Position numbers and translations under genes: made by a program
The notes under the pieces: generated by a model
Databases searched by the model: none
What the model saw: only the letters and a program-made list of their open reading frames with translations
Told to the model about the DNA's origin: nothing
NCBI GenBank assembly: GCA_010015745.1
Contig: ML978161.1
Span: 186,001 to 250,000 of the forward strand
Length of the DNA: 64,000 nucleotides
Source: Setomelanomma holmii
Taxonomy: Eukaryota; Ascomycota; Dothideomycetes; Pleosporales; Phaeosphaeriaceae
Direction: 5' to 3'
In this document: positions 12,831 through 24,391 of the stretch, in pieces
Layout of the letters: the number at the start of each line of letters is the position of its first letter
How positions within the stretch are numbered: position 1 is the first letter of the stretch

Positions 12831-13978
12831 GCAAGGGATCGAAGTGTGAAAGGCAGCAGAGGCTGAGGACGACGGCATCTGTCACTCTAGAAATAGACAG
12901 CCAATAGCTGGGTCCAGGCGGGCGGTGACGCACCCACATTTTCAGTGTACCTGCAAGACACCGAAGAGCCTCTGGTAGACGTGCGACCAAGCAAGATAGC
13001 TGTGAACAGCCACCCGTTACACTGCCTAGGCTCAACACACCACTTGTGACAGCTCGGGGCGAGGGACCGTTATGGCTTCGGCACATACCGGCGCAAAGTG
13101 TTTGGTCGCGATGAATGCGATGTGGTGACGGTAGACCCCAGGACTAAGCTTGTGCATGTAGTTTATCTGCTATGAAAAGCGACTGCACCGCATTGATGAT
13201 TAGCTGGAAGTGATCCAGATCTGTTGAAAACATCCGAATACCTGAGTGGGCTGATCTGGACTGGATACACCTTTATGTAGAGAGGCCATTTCATTTGGTT
13301 ATCTTCAGCCTTGTAAAGTGCTGTCTGGCACAAGCGAACGCATGCTGCGAGCATGGAGCAAGAACATCATGTCTTTCAGAGGAGAATTTGTAGCATGGCA
13401 GTATGAACGGTAGATCGAAGGCTTTGCGGCTTCTTCGAAGGTAGTGTCCACTTCCTGTTCAGTGTTCACCACGAGTTGCGCCTCGGCAAATGCTGCCATT
13501 GCCCCAATCTGTTTCCAGACAGAATCCAGCGCAAGCTCCAGATCGGCAAATGGTAGCACATGTTTCTTAGTGGGTCGTGTCGTGGCGTACAGAGGCTGAA
13601 TTACAGAACAGGCTGTGTCGCTTGGCTTCCTTCAGCTACGGGAGGAACCGAACACTCATAGGCGAGCCTACTTGCGGCATCTCGTATAAAGGCAGCAGCC
13701 GCAGCATAAGACGAAGAAACACAGAGGACGTAGTCTCAAGATAGTTGTGGAGAAGATGTATTGGAACCTCATAGGATAGCTTTCACGTGATCATGAGTGT
13801 GTGAGTGATCATACGATGTTAACCCTGGTAGCCCACCCATGAAGTCTGTCGCTTCCAAAACTCTCACACAAAGACTGTAGTGCTCGATTTTTTCCGTCCT
13901 CGCAATATTTGAGCGGACCAAGTCCTCGTAGCGCTCCCTCGGAAGTCGACATCATCGAAGCCCAACTTGAGGGCATGT
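12831..13978. other. Interval without a resolved gene
   Basis: May contain the missing 5' exon of the Cys-rich gene. An 84-codon minus-strand frame (13305-13559) reads reasonably but begins with GTG and has no supporting ATG or clear splice partner, so it is not called. Nothing else was recognised. Confidence 0.35.
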
Positions 13979-14650
13979 TCAGTAGGCGTCTCCAAGGCGC
14001 TTGTTATCGGCTAAACTGAAGCGACTTCGTCGAATCGAGTCTCGGTCATATAGGCGCGATCTCCTCAGTTCCAATGCCTCCGCATCACTGGCTTCGCTTC
14101 GTGAAAGTGGCCAAACTGCTGAATTTCTGTCGAAGTCGTTCAGTGTCTCTGCGTCGGAATCGTAGTCAAGATGTGATGGCGTAGCGCAATCCCTGCGCTT
14201 GACGTTGCGGCCGGCCCTCGAGTTTGGCCTCGGGTATTCCTGCCTCGCGTTGCCATCCATTCCCAGCAGATTATCGGCTTTCAAGCCTGGGTCGAAGCCG
14301 ACATGTCGTGTTACCAATTTATCGGGAGTTGAAGTGGGATGCACGACTCTTGGTATCTCAATATTCTGTATGGGTTCCGTCCTAAGTCTGCGTGGCTCAG
14401 CTGCTGTTGGTTGTGCGACATTCTCCTCAGGGCGGATGATCTTATCTTGGAGGAACACAACCCTGTTCTGACTGAAGAGGAAGATCATGGCTGCACTCAC
14501 GAGGAATGCTAGTGTCACGCTGATCGCAAGAGGTACCGGTGCGATCTGAACGGGGTGATTCGAAGCGAGCAGACCTTCTGGCGGCGCGAGCCAAGCAGTT
14601 GGTAGAGCGGGCTGTGTTGAAGACATTGCAGCTTGTGAAATGGTGGCCAT
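13979..14650 (-). CDS. Hypothetical single-pass membrane protein
   Basis: An uninterrupted ATG-started frame of 223 residues. A hydrophobic segment at about residues 41-62 (VPLAISVTLAFLVSAAMIFLF) is the only likely membrane helix; there is no cleavable signal peptide before it. The long C-terminal part is hydrophilic and rich in Arg, Asp and Ser, ending in an RRSRLYDRDSIRRSRFSLAD-type basic/serine cluster that could be phosphorylated. It lies 192 bp downstream of the potassium-channel gene on the same strand. That proximity does not by itself imply a shared function. No family recognised. The model is supported by its length, ATG and composition only. Confidence 0.6.
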   Translation of the reverse strand: MATISQAAMSSTQPALPTAWLAPPEGLLASNHPVQIAPVPLAISVTLAFLVSAAMIFLFSQNRVVFLQDKIIRPEENVAQPTAAEPRRLRTEPIQNIEIPRVVHPTSTPDKLVTRHVGFDPGLKADNLLGMDGNARQEYPRPNSRAGRNVKRRDCATPSHLDYDSDAETLNDFDRNSAVWPLSRSEASDAEALELRRSRLYDRDSIRRSRFSLADNKRLGDAY

Positions 14651-14842
14651 GCGACCGTCCTCGAACGCGTGAGGTTGCAGGACGCGTACTACTACTCGAA
14701 GACAGATACTGTGAGCGTTCTTATGACAAGGTTTTTTTTATCTTCCGAATTCACTTTCTTGGTTGCGTCATTGAATGTGTCAATGGCTTGTGGAGACGTC
14801 AAACAGCGCAGCAACTGTGTTTGATGCTCTCGTTCAATTCAC

Positions 14843-16917
14843 CTATTCGTCGCTGCTGCTAGAATTCTCGCCACTCTGACTCTGATCTCTCTTCTTCAAG
14901 TCAGCCATGGAGATAGGCGGCTCCTTCTTCCTCTTTTCAGGATCTGGAGAGCTCATATTGCGCATTTCTTTCTCGAGTGTGGCGGATAACCGTTGGAGCA
15001 GCCATTGTGGCTCGTTCGTATTGCCCATCAATGGGCTCCGAATCCCAAGCCAACTCCAGGCCACGGTACCTCCATCATCGGCAGTACCGATGTCCGGGGT
15101 ATCGTTCTCGTTGTGCTGCAGCTGATCCTCTGGCCTCCTGTGCCGCGAAGAGTCGTCCTCGTCTTGACCGATCAGTCGGAGGTAGTAGGTCCATTCATCG
15201 TAATTGTATTGCTTTGGCGGTGAGGTGTCCAGGTCTTTCATCAGTCGCCGGACCTCCTTTGCGAGCACGAAGTGATAAAAATGGATGTCTCTCTCGAGGT
15301 AGTCGCCATGCTCGCCAGCCTCTTCTGCTTCTCCAAGTTCCTCCTCTTCGATATGCTTGGCTATGCGATCGAGACCACGCTGTTCGGTGGCACCCGAAGC
15401 ACCTTTGCGGTCAAGATCTTTCTCTTTTATTTTTTTGCCCTGCTTGATCCTCTTCATTCCGACCTTGAAAGCAGAATTGAGGCCTTTCTCATCTGGCAGT
15501 ACAGTAAGAGAGCCGACCCAGATCGTGAAGTCCTTGAACGCCTTGATGATGGTGTCGCCCATGTTGCTGATCAGAACCGTGAGGGTCGGAACCGCCAACA
15601 AGCTCCAAAAGACGAAGAAGGCTTTGCCTGAATTGGACAACACCGTGAAGTCTCCGTATCCGACAGTAAGAAGTGACGTGTATGCAAAGTATAACCAAGT
15701 GAAGTACGAGTATCCCTGTGGCTTCTCGGACTCCATGAACACAACGGCTCCAAGCAGCCACAAGAGCATTGCGGCGATCGTTGAGGTAGCCAGCGCGGTG
15801 TATCTTCGTCTTCGTTCTGAAAGCTCGTGTATACGTCGCATTACGTCGAACTCTTGCTCTCTTCTTTGCGCCTCGGAAAGTCCTTTCTGAGAGAATGTGA
15901 TTGTTTCGAATGGCCCGACTTTGATGGTATGCGAGTCGTTGTCAATACTCGCTAGCACTTTCTGTCTCTTGACTTCGACCATTCGTGCAGACAACTTTTG
16001 CTTGCCATGCTCCAGGATGAGACTTCTGACCGAACCAATGACCAAACCAACCATAATCAATCCTCCTATAGCATAAGGGAAGAGCAAGGATCGTCCCGTG
16101 TGTGTTTTCGGAACAAATTCGCCGCCAATACCGACTGTCAGTAGAGTGAAGTCAGCCCAAAAGACAGCGTCGAGAAATTGCCACCCCTCCACTTTACAGA
16201 ACACGAGTGCGCCAAGTAGCAGGTATACCATGAACCCAATGGTCTGTAGCATAAGCATCCTTTGACTCGGCGTCAATTGGAAGTCCTTCGAGTAATGACC
16301 TTTCCAAGCCCCGAAAGCTGTGAAGACCAGAAGACTTGCGATGATGAAATAAAGTCCTGCGGCAATGATGCCGTAATAGTATGCCTGGCTCAAAGCGTGC
16401 TCCTGCATTGGCTGTATGCGAAAGAGAGGAGCAGAAGCCACAGCAACGAGGACTATCAGAAGCGCAGATGCGAGGTACCACCCGATTATCGTGATTGGCT
16501 GTGCTATCCGGAAGGATAATCTTCGTGCCATGTTAAGCAGTAACGACATGTTTGCGACGAGTGCGAAAACCAAGGATACCGAGTTTACCGCGATAAGCCA
16601 CTTTGGATCCTCGATCCTTTCGCCGTGGCCTTCATCCGAGCCTGGAGGAATATACACGCGCCACGTCTCCACGAGCGCACATATGCTGAAGGCGTTGGCC
16701 ATTGGCCCAAATGTGCCAGCGATAAGAGGACATGCTGTCGACGCGAACCACCAGCGGCTGCTCAAGTCAGCTCTTGTCTTGAGATCGACCGGGTTGCGTA
16801 CCTTGGATCCAGAAATTCTTGTTCTTCTAGTTCCGCCTCCTCCTCTTCTTTGTTATCGTTCTTCTCGACATCGTGCGCGGCTTCCTCTGCAGACTTATCT
16901 AGGCCAGGATCGTTCAT
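14843..16917 (-). CDS. TOK1-type outward-rectifier two-pore potassium channel
   Basis: Two exons, 16802-16917 and 14843-16757, joined across a 44-bp intron (GTACGC donor, GCTGAC branch, CAG acceptor), give 676 residues. The N-terminus is short and highly acidic, followed by hydrophobic segments consistent with the eight-helix TOK layout. Two pore loops are visible: filter one reads TVGIG at about residues 246-250, filter two TVGYGD at about 403-408. A charged cytosolic region separates them, with a long hydrophilic, Lys/Glu-rich C-tail. Fungal TOK channels sit in the plasma membrane and release K+ on depolarisation, helping set membrane potential. TVGIG instead of TVGYG in pore one may be normal for the family, since the two TOK pores differ. 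Family assignment is firm; physiology is inferred. Confidence 0.93.
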
Positions 16918-18741
16918 AATGCCGTGATTTGACGAAGTCAAAATGTGGAGTAGAGTTGATGTAGAGATACATGTCGCGCAGCAGAAGTTTTTTGTCGCCA
17001 ACTTCCCTTGTTCTGTAAACAAGGCAATGCTGATTGCGCATCGTCGCGTGGACAAGTTCAGAAGGTATGACGTAGTGGCTGGCGCGTTCAAGGGTGGTTG
17101 CCCGCGGGCGCTAGTTCCCGTTGGTCGATAACCGAATGAATGCATGCTCCCAGCCATGAGGATCTGTCAGCCAAAGCAGTCGTGTTAGAGATAGGGATGT
17201 GATATTGCTATATAGTAGTGAAAGATGGTCTTCGTACTACAATTCCAGACGCCATACTTGCTATTCGTAACACATTCGAAGCAGGCACAGTCTGTACATT
17301 TCGAAGACTGTCTTGCTGGAAAATCATTGTTGATACGGCAAAGGTAAGGTTGAATCAAGTAACAGTCGTTGCAACGAGTTGAGGTAAATGATTGATTGCT
17401 AGAAGCAGCAAGGTTGCACCTCCTAGAGGAAATACACCTTGTGCACGGGCTACCTAGTCACCTGATTAGGTGCTTTCACTCTACCTACGGTAGTTTGATT
17501 CCCAACAATCATGAGCAATTATTGCTATAAGAAAGCTTGACTTGGCACAGTGGGAGCGACCCAAGATTTAATCTTGATTGGTGCATTGACAAGGATTCCC
17601 ATCTTACTAGAAATTATAAAGACCCGACAACCAACGTATTACTAGCCAGATTCATGAATGAAGTCTCATGACGATTGACCTATGAGACCGACGCTTCTTG
17701 AGCATATTGATGAATTCATTTTGACTCCTTACCTAACAGGTAATGATTTTGTCGTCTTGTGAGACTCGAGAACAAATGGGTTCGAGCGAGGACGTGCCTG
17801 GGGAGGACCTCAAGGACTATGTACTCCAGATTGACCATTCTTACACATCAACAGGGTATCTACAAAGCCGTCTCGAAGCATTTGAAGCTCAACTCATTGC
17901 CTCTACCGATCTTGACATGATGTACTTGCCTTGTCGCCATCGCGTTTTGCGCCTTTGATCGTACTGGTGCTCCCAGTAGAGCCGTTCATACGACACCAAG
18001 CTTGTGTGTTGCAAGTTGCGACTACAATTTAACTTTTTGGCAAGGAAGGACTCGGCTCGAAGGATACCTGCGGGTCGATTGAATCGTCTCAAGTCCCGAG
18101 AATTGCGGTGGTCAAGTATGGCCAGCTAATTGTTGGAGGTGGCGCGAGGATATCTGGCCCTGATACGCGCGAAGGACCACTTTCGATGCGAGAAGCGTTC
18201 GAATAAATGAGAGCCTGTGATTGTTGAATGCACGCTCAACCCTCTGCGCGATCTGGAGCTTTCGTAGCGGTAAATTGCTTGATAGCGTGATAAGTTTGGT
18301 CCGAGGTCATCGTGGTATCGTAACGTCGTGCAGTTATTCATGTGTGAGCTGCCCACTTGGCAGCTCGCTGCGCTTTTCGTGACTCAAACACCATCAGGAT
18401 TGATCTTCTGTCACTCATCATTGTTGACCCCGCCCACAAGCGGCCAGGGGTAAGTCGCATCGGCCCTCGAGGAAAGGAAACAAGGACATAGTAGAGCGAG
18501 ATGGGCCACAGGACCGCATGATATGCCCTTGAAGGTCTAGCAGGTTTTCCGTCGCTGGCAGGGTGGGGTAAGGTGGTTGTGTAGCTGAGAGGGCGGCGGT
18601 TGCCCTAGCAGACTGACTCAAATTCGAAAACCTCAGCCGCCAGCACAACCTCCCCAGCGACACAACAAACTCTCAACACATCACCTCGCTGCCCGCAATA
18701 CGGCACACCGTGTCACGCTACAACGTCTCCCACAACCCCTC
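16918..18741. other. AT-richer interval without a convincing gene
   Basis: No supported gene. Several short inverted repeats are visible, for example CACCT-gatt-AGGTG and CTACC-tac-GGTAG around 17465-17500. The stretch 17160-17720 looks AT-richer by eye, which could reflect a decayed repeat, but no transposon ends or transposase were recognised. A 71-codon plus-strand ORF at 17743-17958 has no support. The right end holds the likely promoter and first untranslated exon of the small gene at 18975. Confidence 0.4.
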
Positions 18742-18939
18742 GTAAGTACTACTCGAGTCTTTGAAGCGGTCTATGCTACCGCACCAACACGCCTTGCGGG
18801 GATAGACGTACGTGACGCAGCAGTCGAGCTATGAGACTGGGCGTGGCACTCACAACAGTGCGGGAGATCTTGAAGGCTACATGAGATGGCCTATGCGTCC
18901 ATTGACTTTGACGACTCACCTGACTGACGCTTGGCCTAG
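18742..18939 (+). other. Candidate 5'-UTR intron of the 18975 gene
   Basis: A GTAAGT donor at 18742 and a CTGAC-(n)-TAG acceptor ending at 18939 define a 198-bp intron that would join a C-rich leader (upstream of 18741) to the sequence 35 bp before the ATG at 18975. The match to the splice signals used elsewhere in the window supports transcription on the plus strand. Confidence 0.55.
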
Positions 18940-18974
18940 ACATCACATACCAACCGCCATCCCGCCCCGCCACA

Positions 18975-19289
18975 ATGGTAACCTACGCCTCTGTCGCGCC
19001 GAGAGAGACTCAGACGGTCCGGTTCGCTCTGGCCGAGGACCAGGCGAAACCATTCGCCAACAGCAAGATCTGCTGGCAGGGCTTCGAGCCCATTCAAGTC
19101 ACCATCGCGGTGGACTTGAATAGGGAGGCAGAGCAGGCCGCTGCTAAAGCCGCCAAGGCCACGGCCCGCGAGGCCGACTTCATCAACGCCGGCAACGACG
19201 ACTACAAGCTGTTGCAGCCCGGAGAAAACCTCTGGGATAGGAGCGTCAGCCGCAGGCGGCTCCACAACATCATCGGTGGCTGGGCTTGA
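18975..19289 (+). CDS. Small hypothetical protein
   Basis: An ATG-started frame of 104 residues, from a CACAATGG start context to TGA. The protein is hydrophilic, with an Ala/Lys/Glu-rich helical stretch in the middle (residues about 50-68) and an aromatic/basic C-terminus (NLWDRSVSRRRLHNIIGGWA). No signal peptide, membrane helix or known motif is visible. The candidate 5'-UTR intron immediately upstream and the codon composition are the main reasons to believe it is expressed. Function unknown. Confidence 0.55.
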   Translation: MVTYASVAPRETQTVRFALAEDQAKPFANSKICWQGFEPIQVTIAVDLNREAEQAAAKAAKATAREADFINAGNDDYKLLQPGENLWDRSVSRRRLHNIIGGWA

Positions 19290-22135
19290 GACAGGGACCT
19301 GGGGGCTACAATGCCAGTATGGAGTAAGAGGCGACTGCAAATGTGAACTGCAGATGTACACATAGTCGTAATGGAACAGACTATTTCCTTCTAGCCACAG
19401 GCAAAGGCAGGTGAGGTGACCTAACATGCCAATGTAGGACGGCTGTATGTCATCGAAGTAGTACACGGACTGGTGACCCCCTTGATTTCGAACCCGTTCG
19501 AGAGAGATCTCGTAGCTTGACCAAAGGAGGTGTCCTTAGGATCAACTAAGCTACGGCAAGAGCTTTTACCAAAGAAGAATGTCGGCGAATGGCTGGTGAG
19601 CCAAAACGTTCGCATAGTTCCCTTGAGGGCATGCACATCATCCCATCTTGATTCCAACTCTTTCCACACTCCACGATTCCACATAACAGGTCGATCTCAG
19701 GGCGCATGGGAACTCCATATGATGCGTCCAGCATTATCAGCCTAAATGGCGCAGTGCAAGCGGCTTGAGCTGTTCAAGCACTCACAGCTCTCGCCTCGAT
19801 CTAGAAGAAATGTCTTAAGACATGTCTCATGGCCTTGTCCATGCGCGAGAGACACTTAGTTGGTCGACATTGCTTCTACGAGCAGATGCTGAAGCACGTA
19901 TACACAGCGCTGCCTTGTACTGTGCGTAGTCACTGCATTTGAGGGCATATGAGGACATATTGACCAAGCTGGTGGTGGCTATCACAATAGTCCACACCAC
20001 AACGCCTATATGCCTTGCTCCTGCAGCGAAATGGTGTCTATGTGCACGGTTCTGGTCAACATGCTCCTGCGATCGACTTCTCGAGCCCAGAAGACAGAGA
20101 GCTGCTCCATATTGCGTATACCCAATTCGTTTCAGGGCATTTGAGGGAATACTGATCGACCTGGTGGTGCCTGTCAGGGCAAACTCTCCACATCGCCTAT
20201 ATACCGCGTTCCTAGCAGCAACAAGGTGCTTACGTGCATGGCTTGCGGATGGCCACGCCCAGAGTCCTGCGATCCGCGCCCATCGATATGCTTTTCATAG
20301 CACAGCTGAACGCAACCATCGCGTAGCTCATTCTTGTGGACGTGTCATGGCAGAATCTGAGCTGCTCCGCGGGCCATCGTGCCGTCGCGAGCAGTTACAG
20401 CCACTCCGTTTGAGAGCTTTATTGGATATGTTGGCCGAGCTGGCGGTGGCTGTCGCGACAATCCCCGCCGTAGCACCTGACAGCCTAGCTCCTACAGCCA
20501 CACGATGCTTGCGTGCAAGCCTTCCTGTGCCAGCGCCTGAATCCGTACGAGTCGCCATCGTACAAGAGCTTTCTCAGCGCGGCGGTACGCATATTCATAT
20601 TCCCTGGCGGACAACCGTTGCGGAGATCGATATCCTTGCCGGCGCTTTGTCGCGAAACGAGACTTGATACGTGGGCTCTGGGGCCTTCGCGAGCGCTCGA
20701 TACTGGGTGCCTTGCGTGTTGGACATGGGTTCGTCGTGCATCGTTGGGAGAGGGTGGTGGGTGTTGTGGATTCGTCGAAACTGTGCGAGGCGCCGCCGGC
20801 AGCGCCCCTTCCTAGCGTACCACTGCATCATGTCGAGCTCAGTTCAGGGCGACCCGCAGAACGTCGTGTCTTGAAGAACGCTGTCTCCTTGCCCAGCATG
20901 GTTCGAGGGAAGCAACGTTGTGTGGAGCTAAAAGTCCATGGTACGCATCCCCGCAAAGCCAGCGGCGCACACACGACTCAAGATGCTGCGGCGATCTCCA
21001 TCTGGCATAGTCGCGGACTACAGGACCAACGTCGCAGCATGGCTCATCTGCCAACTCTCCTGCTTCTCTACGCTTCTTTCCTATCTCTTACAGCAGATGC
21101 GTGTATCGTGGAGATTTGCCATGCACAGTAAAGCGATCAGCACCCGCCCAGGCGGCGGCTCCGCATTGCCGTCACGGCTTGAGGAAGTACCGTGAACTCA
21201 GAGCTGGTATTACATCCAGAGCAGATCTTCCAGTCTCTGAGGAATCTATGAAGGGTGGTGGTCATCGACGACAGCTACGTACTTTGTCCAAGTCCCGTCC
21301 ATATGCAGACGCCAACTGAGATAATTCCTCGAGCGCTGCTTAGGATAAAGATCATGGTACGCAACCTCGATGCTGCTGCAATATTTCAAAGTCTATCCTT
21401 TAGTCTTGACTCGTCTCCTTGGTCCGCATAGTTCATACGCTCGTTATGTCTTTGTTCGAGCTTGCGGCTGCATTCTTCGTACAAAACTCTCCTGCATACC
21501 GTCCATATGCTCATCAAATATGTTTACTGGCAAGACCTTCGGCGGTCAGACATGGACGCTGTCACTCAGAGCAATCCATCGAACTTGTTCAGGTTATGCC
21601 AATGCCATCTGATGGAGACGGTCAGAGGTTGTGAGCACGCTTTGCCGCCTCTCTTCTGCCTGAACACTTCACTGTCGATGAGGGCATGTGTAACGCTATC
21701 TTATACGACAACGTCTCGTTGCAATAATCTTCTACTGTATCGACCAATCTTCTATGTCGTACGCGCACTCTATCCGCTCTAATTGCCCTCTCACATCACT
21801 CCACTTGGCTCGCTCCTTCCTCTCACAGATAAAAGCACGCCTACCGACTGCAGACCGCCCAGGACTGCGCTCATCTGGTACTATAAGACCAAGCCGCTGT
21901 CGCCTACAGACTCGAGCTCCTCATACCATCTCGCCGGTACTGCTCGTCTCGCTGCACCCATCGCGAGCACTGCACAAGCCGTGCTGCTCCCACGCCCTCA
22001 CTTCGATTGTCTCTTACTTGGGCTGTGGAAGCTTCCAGTAATCTGCACCCTCGCTCCTGCCAGTTGCTATCGTCGTCGCCGTCCGAGCTCCCTGAGCAAC
22101 GCGCTAGCTCCCGTTCGCAGCTCCTGCCCTTCGTC
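19290..22135. other. Interval with tandem repeat and helicase promoter
   Basis: No supported protein gene. The central part holds the degenerate tandem repeat described separately. From about 21750 the plus strand becomes pyrimidine-rich with many CTC/TCC runs, typical of a fungal promoter and 5' leader, leading to the DEAD-box helicase. ORFs at 20664-21131 and 21462-21782 have no splice or motif support. Confidence 0.45.
19895..20570 (+). repeat. Three-copy degenerate tandem repeat
   Basis: Three related units can be aligned by eye, anchored at about 19941, 20133 and 20411. Each anchor resembles GAGGGCATWTGAGGR-ATA-TGA-C-A-CTGGTGGTGGC, and each is preceded by a GCTGCTCC/GCTGCC-rich segment and followed by CGCCTATAT...GC-CCTAGCAGC-like and TG-TTACGTGCA-like blocks. 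Spacing is uneven (about 190 and 280 bp). One plus-strand frame stays open across all copies (19939-20667), but it begins at TTG with no nearby ATG, so I do not call a gene. Confidence 0.55.
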
Positions 22136-22143
22136 TATATAAA
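22136..22143 (+). promoter_or_regulatory. TATA-like element of DEAD-box helicase gene
   Basis: TATATAAA lies 113 bp ahead of the helicase ATG, just after a long pyrimidine-rich stretch. Position and sequence fit a core promoter on the plus strand. Confidence 0.5.
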
Positions 22144-22255
22144 CAGCACAGAGCTGCTTTTCTTAGCCCCCACCTTCCGCAACTCGAGTACTCAACCCGA
22201 CCGCTTACCTCGACCACTCAACCAGTAGCTGCCTGCTACAACACCATCGCCCACC

Positions 22256-24391
22256 ATGTCTGACGCAGGCTCCAACCTTGGTCTTGATGAGGCTGCCATT
22301 GCCCGCAAGACGCAGCAGGCCAAGGACCTCGCCCGCGCCAAGGAGGCCGGCTGGCAAGATCCCATGCCCTTCAAGTACGAGGTCCTTCCTGCAGGTGAGG
22401 CTGCTCCTGATGAGACCCGCGATAACGCACCTTGGCTGTCCGATGCGGCTGTCTATGCGTGGGACGATGAGTTCGGCGACGTTGGTGAGCGCAATCATGA
22501 GTTGGAGCGCATGCTCTTCGAGGACGATAACCTCCAGCGCGCCGGCCATCAGATCAAGGCGCTCTCCTTCGAGGTTAGCGTTGAGGGTCCCGAGAAGGTC
22601 CAGCCTGTTCGCGAAGTAAGCTACCAATTACCTTCACCTACCACGTGCGCTAATGTCAACAGTTCGCAGATGCTGGCCTTCATCCTGTTATGGCCGAGAA
22701 CGTCGCCTTGTGTCAGTACAAGGTTCCGACTCCCATCCAGTCGTACTGTATCCCCGCTGTCCTCACTGGTCATGATGTCGTCGCCATTGCTCAGACTGGT
22801 ATGTAACCGCATCTCGAAGGTATACACCTAACTCACAATTTGACAGGCTCTGGCAAGACCGCCGCCTTCCTGGTTCCCATCCTTTCCAAGTTGATGGGCA
22901 AGGCTCGCCAGCTTGCGGCTCCTCGTCCCAACCCTGCCCGCTACAAACCTCTGACCGATCGCGTTCGTGCTGAGCCTCTGGTGTTGGTGGTCTGCCCCAC
23001 CCGCGAGCTCGCCTGCCAGATCTTCGATGAGGCCCGTCGCTTGTGTTACCGCACCATGCTGCGCCCGTGTGTCGTCTACGGTGGCGCTCCTACCAAGAAC
23101 CAGCGTGAGCAGCTCGAGATGGGCTGCGACATCCTGGTTGCCACCCCTGGTCGCCTCATGGACTTCATGAACAACAACCAGCTGCTGTCCTTTAGTCGTC
23201 TCAAGCAAGTGAAGCCCTGTACCTCTGCAACAAGCCAGAAACTAATGTTTGCCTAGGTTTACCGTCCTCGACGAGGCTGACGAGCTACTGTCCACTGGCT
23301 GGGAAGAGGCTATTGATAAGATTTTCCAAGGCGGCGGTATGCTGTCTAGCTTCAATCGTTCTTGCACGCACTAACTTGCCTTATAGATGTCAACGCTGAC
23401 GCTGACCACACCTACCTCATGTTCTCCGCGACCTTCCCCAAGTCTGCTCGCCGTCTTGCCAAGGAGTACATGGAAAAGGACTGCGTCCGTATCAAAGTAT
23501 GTCTAGGTGCCTATCGAATTTGAGACACATGCTGACTTGGTATTTTCACTCTTGTAGGTCGGCCGCGTCGGCAGCACCCATGAGAACATCAAGCAGCAGG
23601 TCATCTACGTCAACGAGTCCGAGAAGAACCAGGCCTTGTTTGATCTCATCTTCTCCGACGAGCCTCAGCGCATTCTCATCTTTACCAACTCAAAGATGAA
23701 GTGTGATATGGTAGACGACTACCTGTACAACAAGGGCCTCCCTGTGACGTCCATTCACTCCGATCGTACGCAGCGCGAGCGTGAAGACGCTTTGTAGGTA
23801 TTCAGGCTCATGTTTGGTCTCGAAGTTGCTGACAAGCTTAGGCGCTCCTTCCGTGTTGGTCGCTGCCCCATCCTCGTCGCGACAGGCGTCACAGCTCGCG
23901 GTCTCGATGTTGCCAACGTCAAGCACGTCATCAACTACGACCTTCCTTCTACTCAGCATGATGGCATCACCGAGTATGTCCACCGCATCGGTCGTACGGC
24001 ACGCATTGGCAACGAGGGCAAGGCCACTTCGTTCTACAACGACCGCAACGAGGACCTTGGTGAAGATCTTTGCAAGATCTTGATCGAGTCCAAGCAGGAG
24101 ATCCCAGACTTCCTCGAGCAGTTCAAGCCTGAGGATCCGTCTCAGATCAACTGGCATGACGGCACCGACGATGAGTCCGATGACTGTCTCGGCGGTGGTT
24201 TTGGTGGCGATGCTGGCAGCTTCGATGCCAATGCCGAATTTGACGGTGACACTGGCTTCGGTGGAGATGCTGGTGGCGACGCTGGTGGCTTCGGCGGCGA
24301 TGCAGGTGGCTTCAACGCGGACGATGGTGGCTTCGGTGGAAGCGGTGGTGGTTTCTCTGCCGACAGCAACGACAAGGTTGCGTCGTGGTAG
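22256..24391 (+). CDS. DEAD-box ATP-dependent RNA helicase (Ded1/Vasa-like)
   Basis: Seven exons (22256-22615, 22663-22798, 22847-23204, 23257-23336, 23387-23496, 23558-23793, 23842-24391) join in frame to give 609 residues. All helicase motifs are present in order: Q motif (PTPIQ), motif I AQTGSGKT (its codons split by an intron), Ia PTRELA, Ib TPGRL, II DEAD, III SAT, IV ILIFTN, V ARGLDV and VI HRIGRTAR. The C-tail is acidic, then Gly/Phe/Asp-rich (GGFGGDAGG repeats), an RGG-like low-complexity tail typical of Ded1/Vasa relatives. Expected to remodel mRNA or RNP in translation or RNA storage. The segment after DEAD reads ELLSTGWEEAI, unlike the usual RMLDMGFEPQI of Ded1, so this may be a divergent paralogue. 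Intron 3 (23205-23256) needs a GC donor (GCAAGT). Confidence 0.93.

Noticed and set aside
17440..17620. Possible transposon or MITE ends
   Set aside because: Short inverted repeats are present, but no matching terminal repeats, target-site duplications or transposase could be established by eye.
17743..17958. 71-codon plus-strand ORF
   Set aside because: No homology that I recognise, no intron or promoter signal; too short to support.
19939..20667. 242-codon frame across the tandem repeat as a gene
   Set aside because: Begins at TTG, no upstream ATG or splice acceptor; better described as a repeat.
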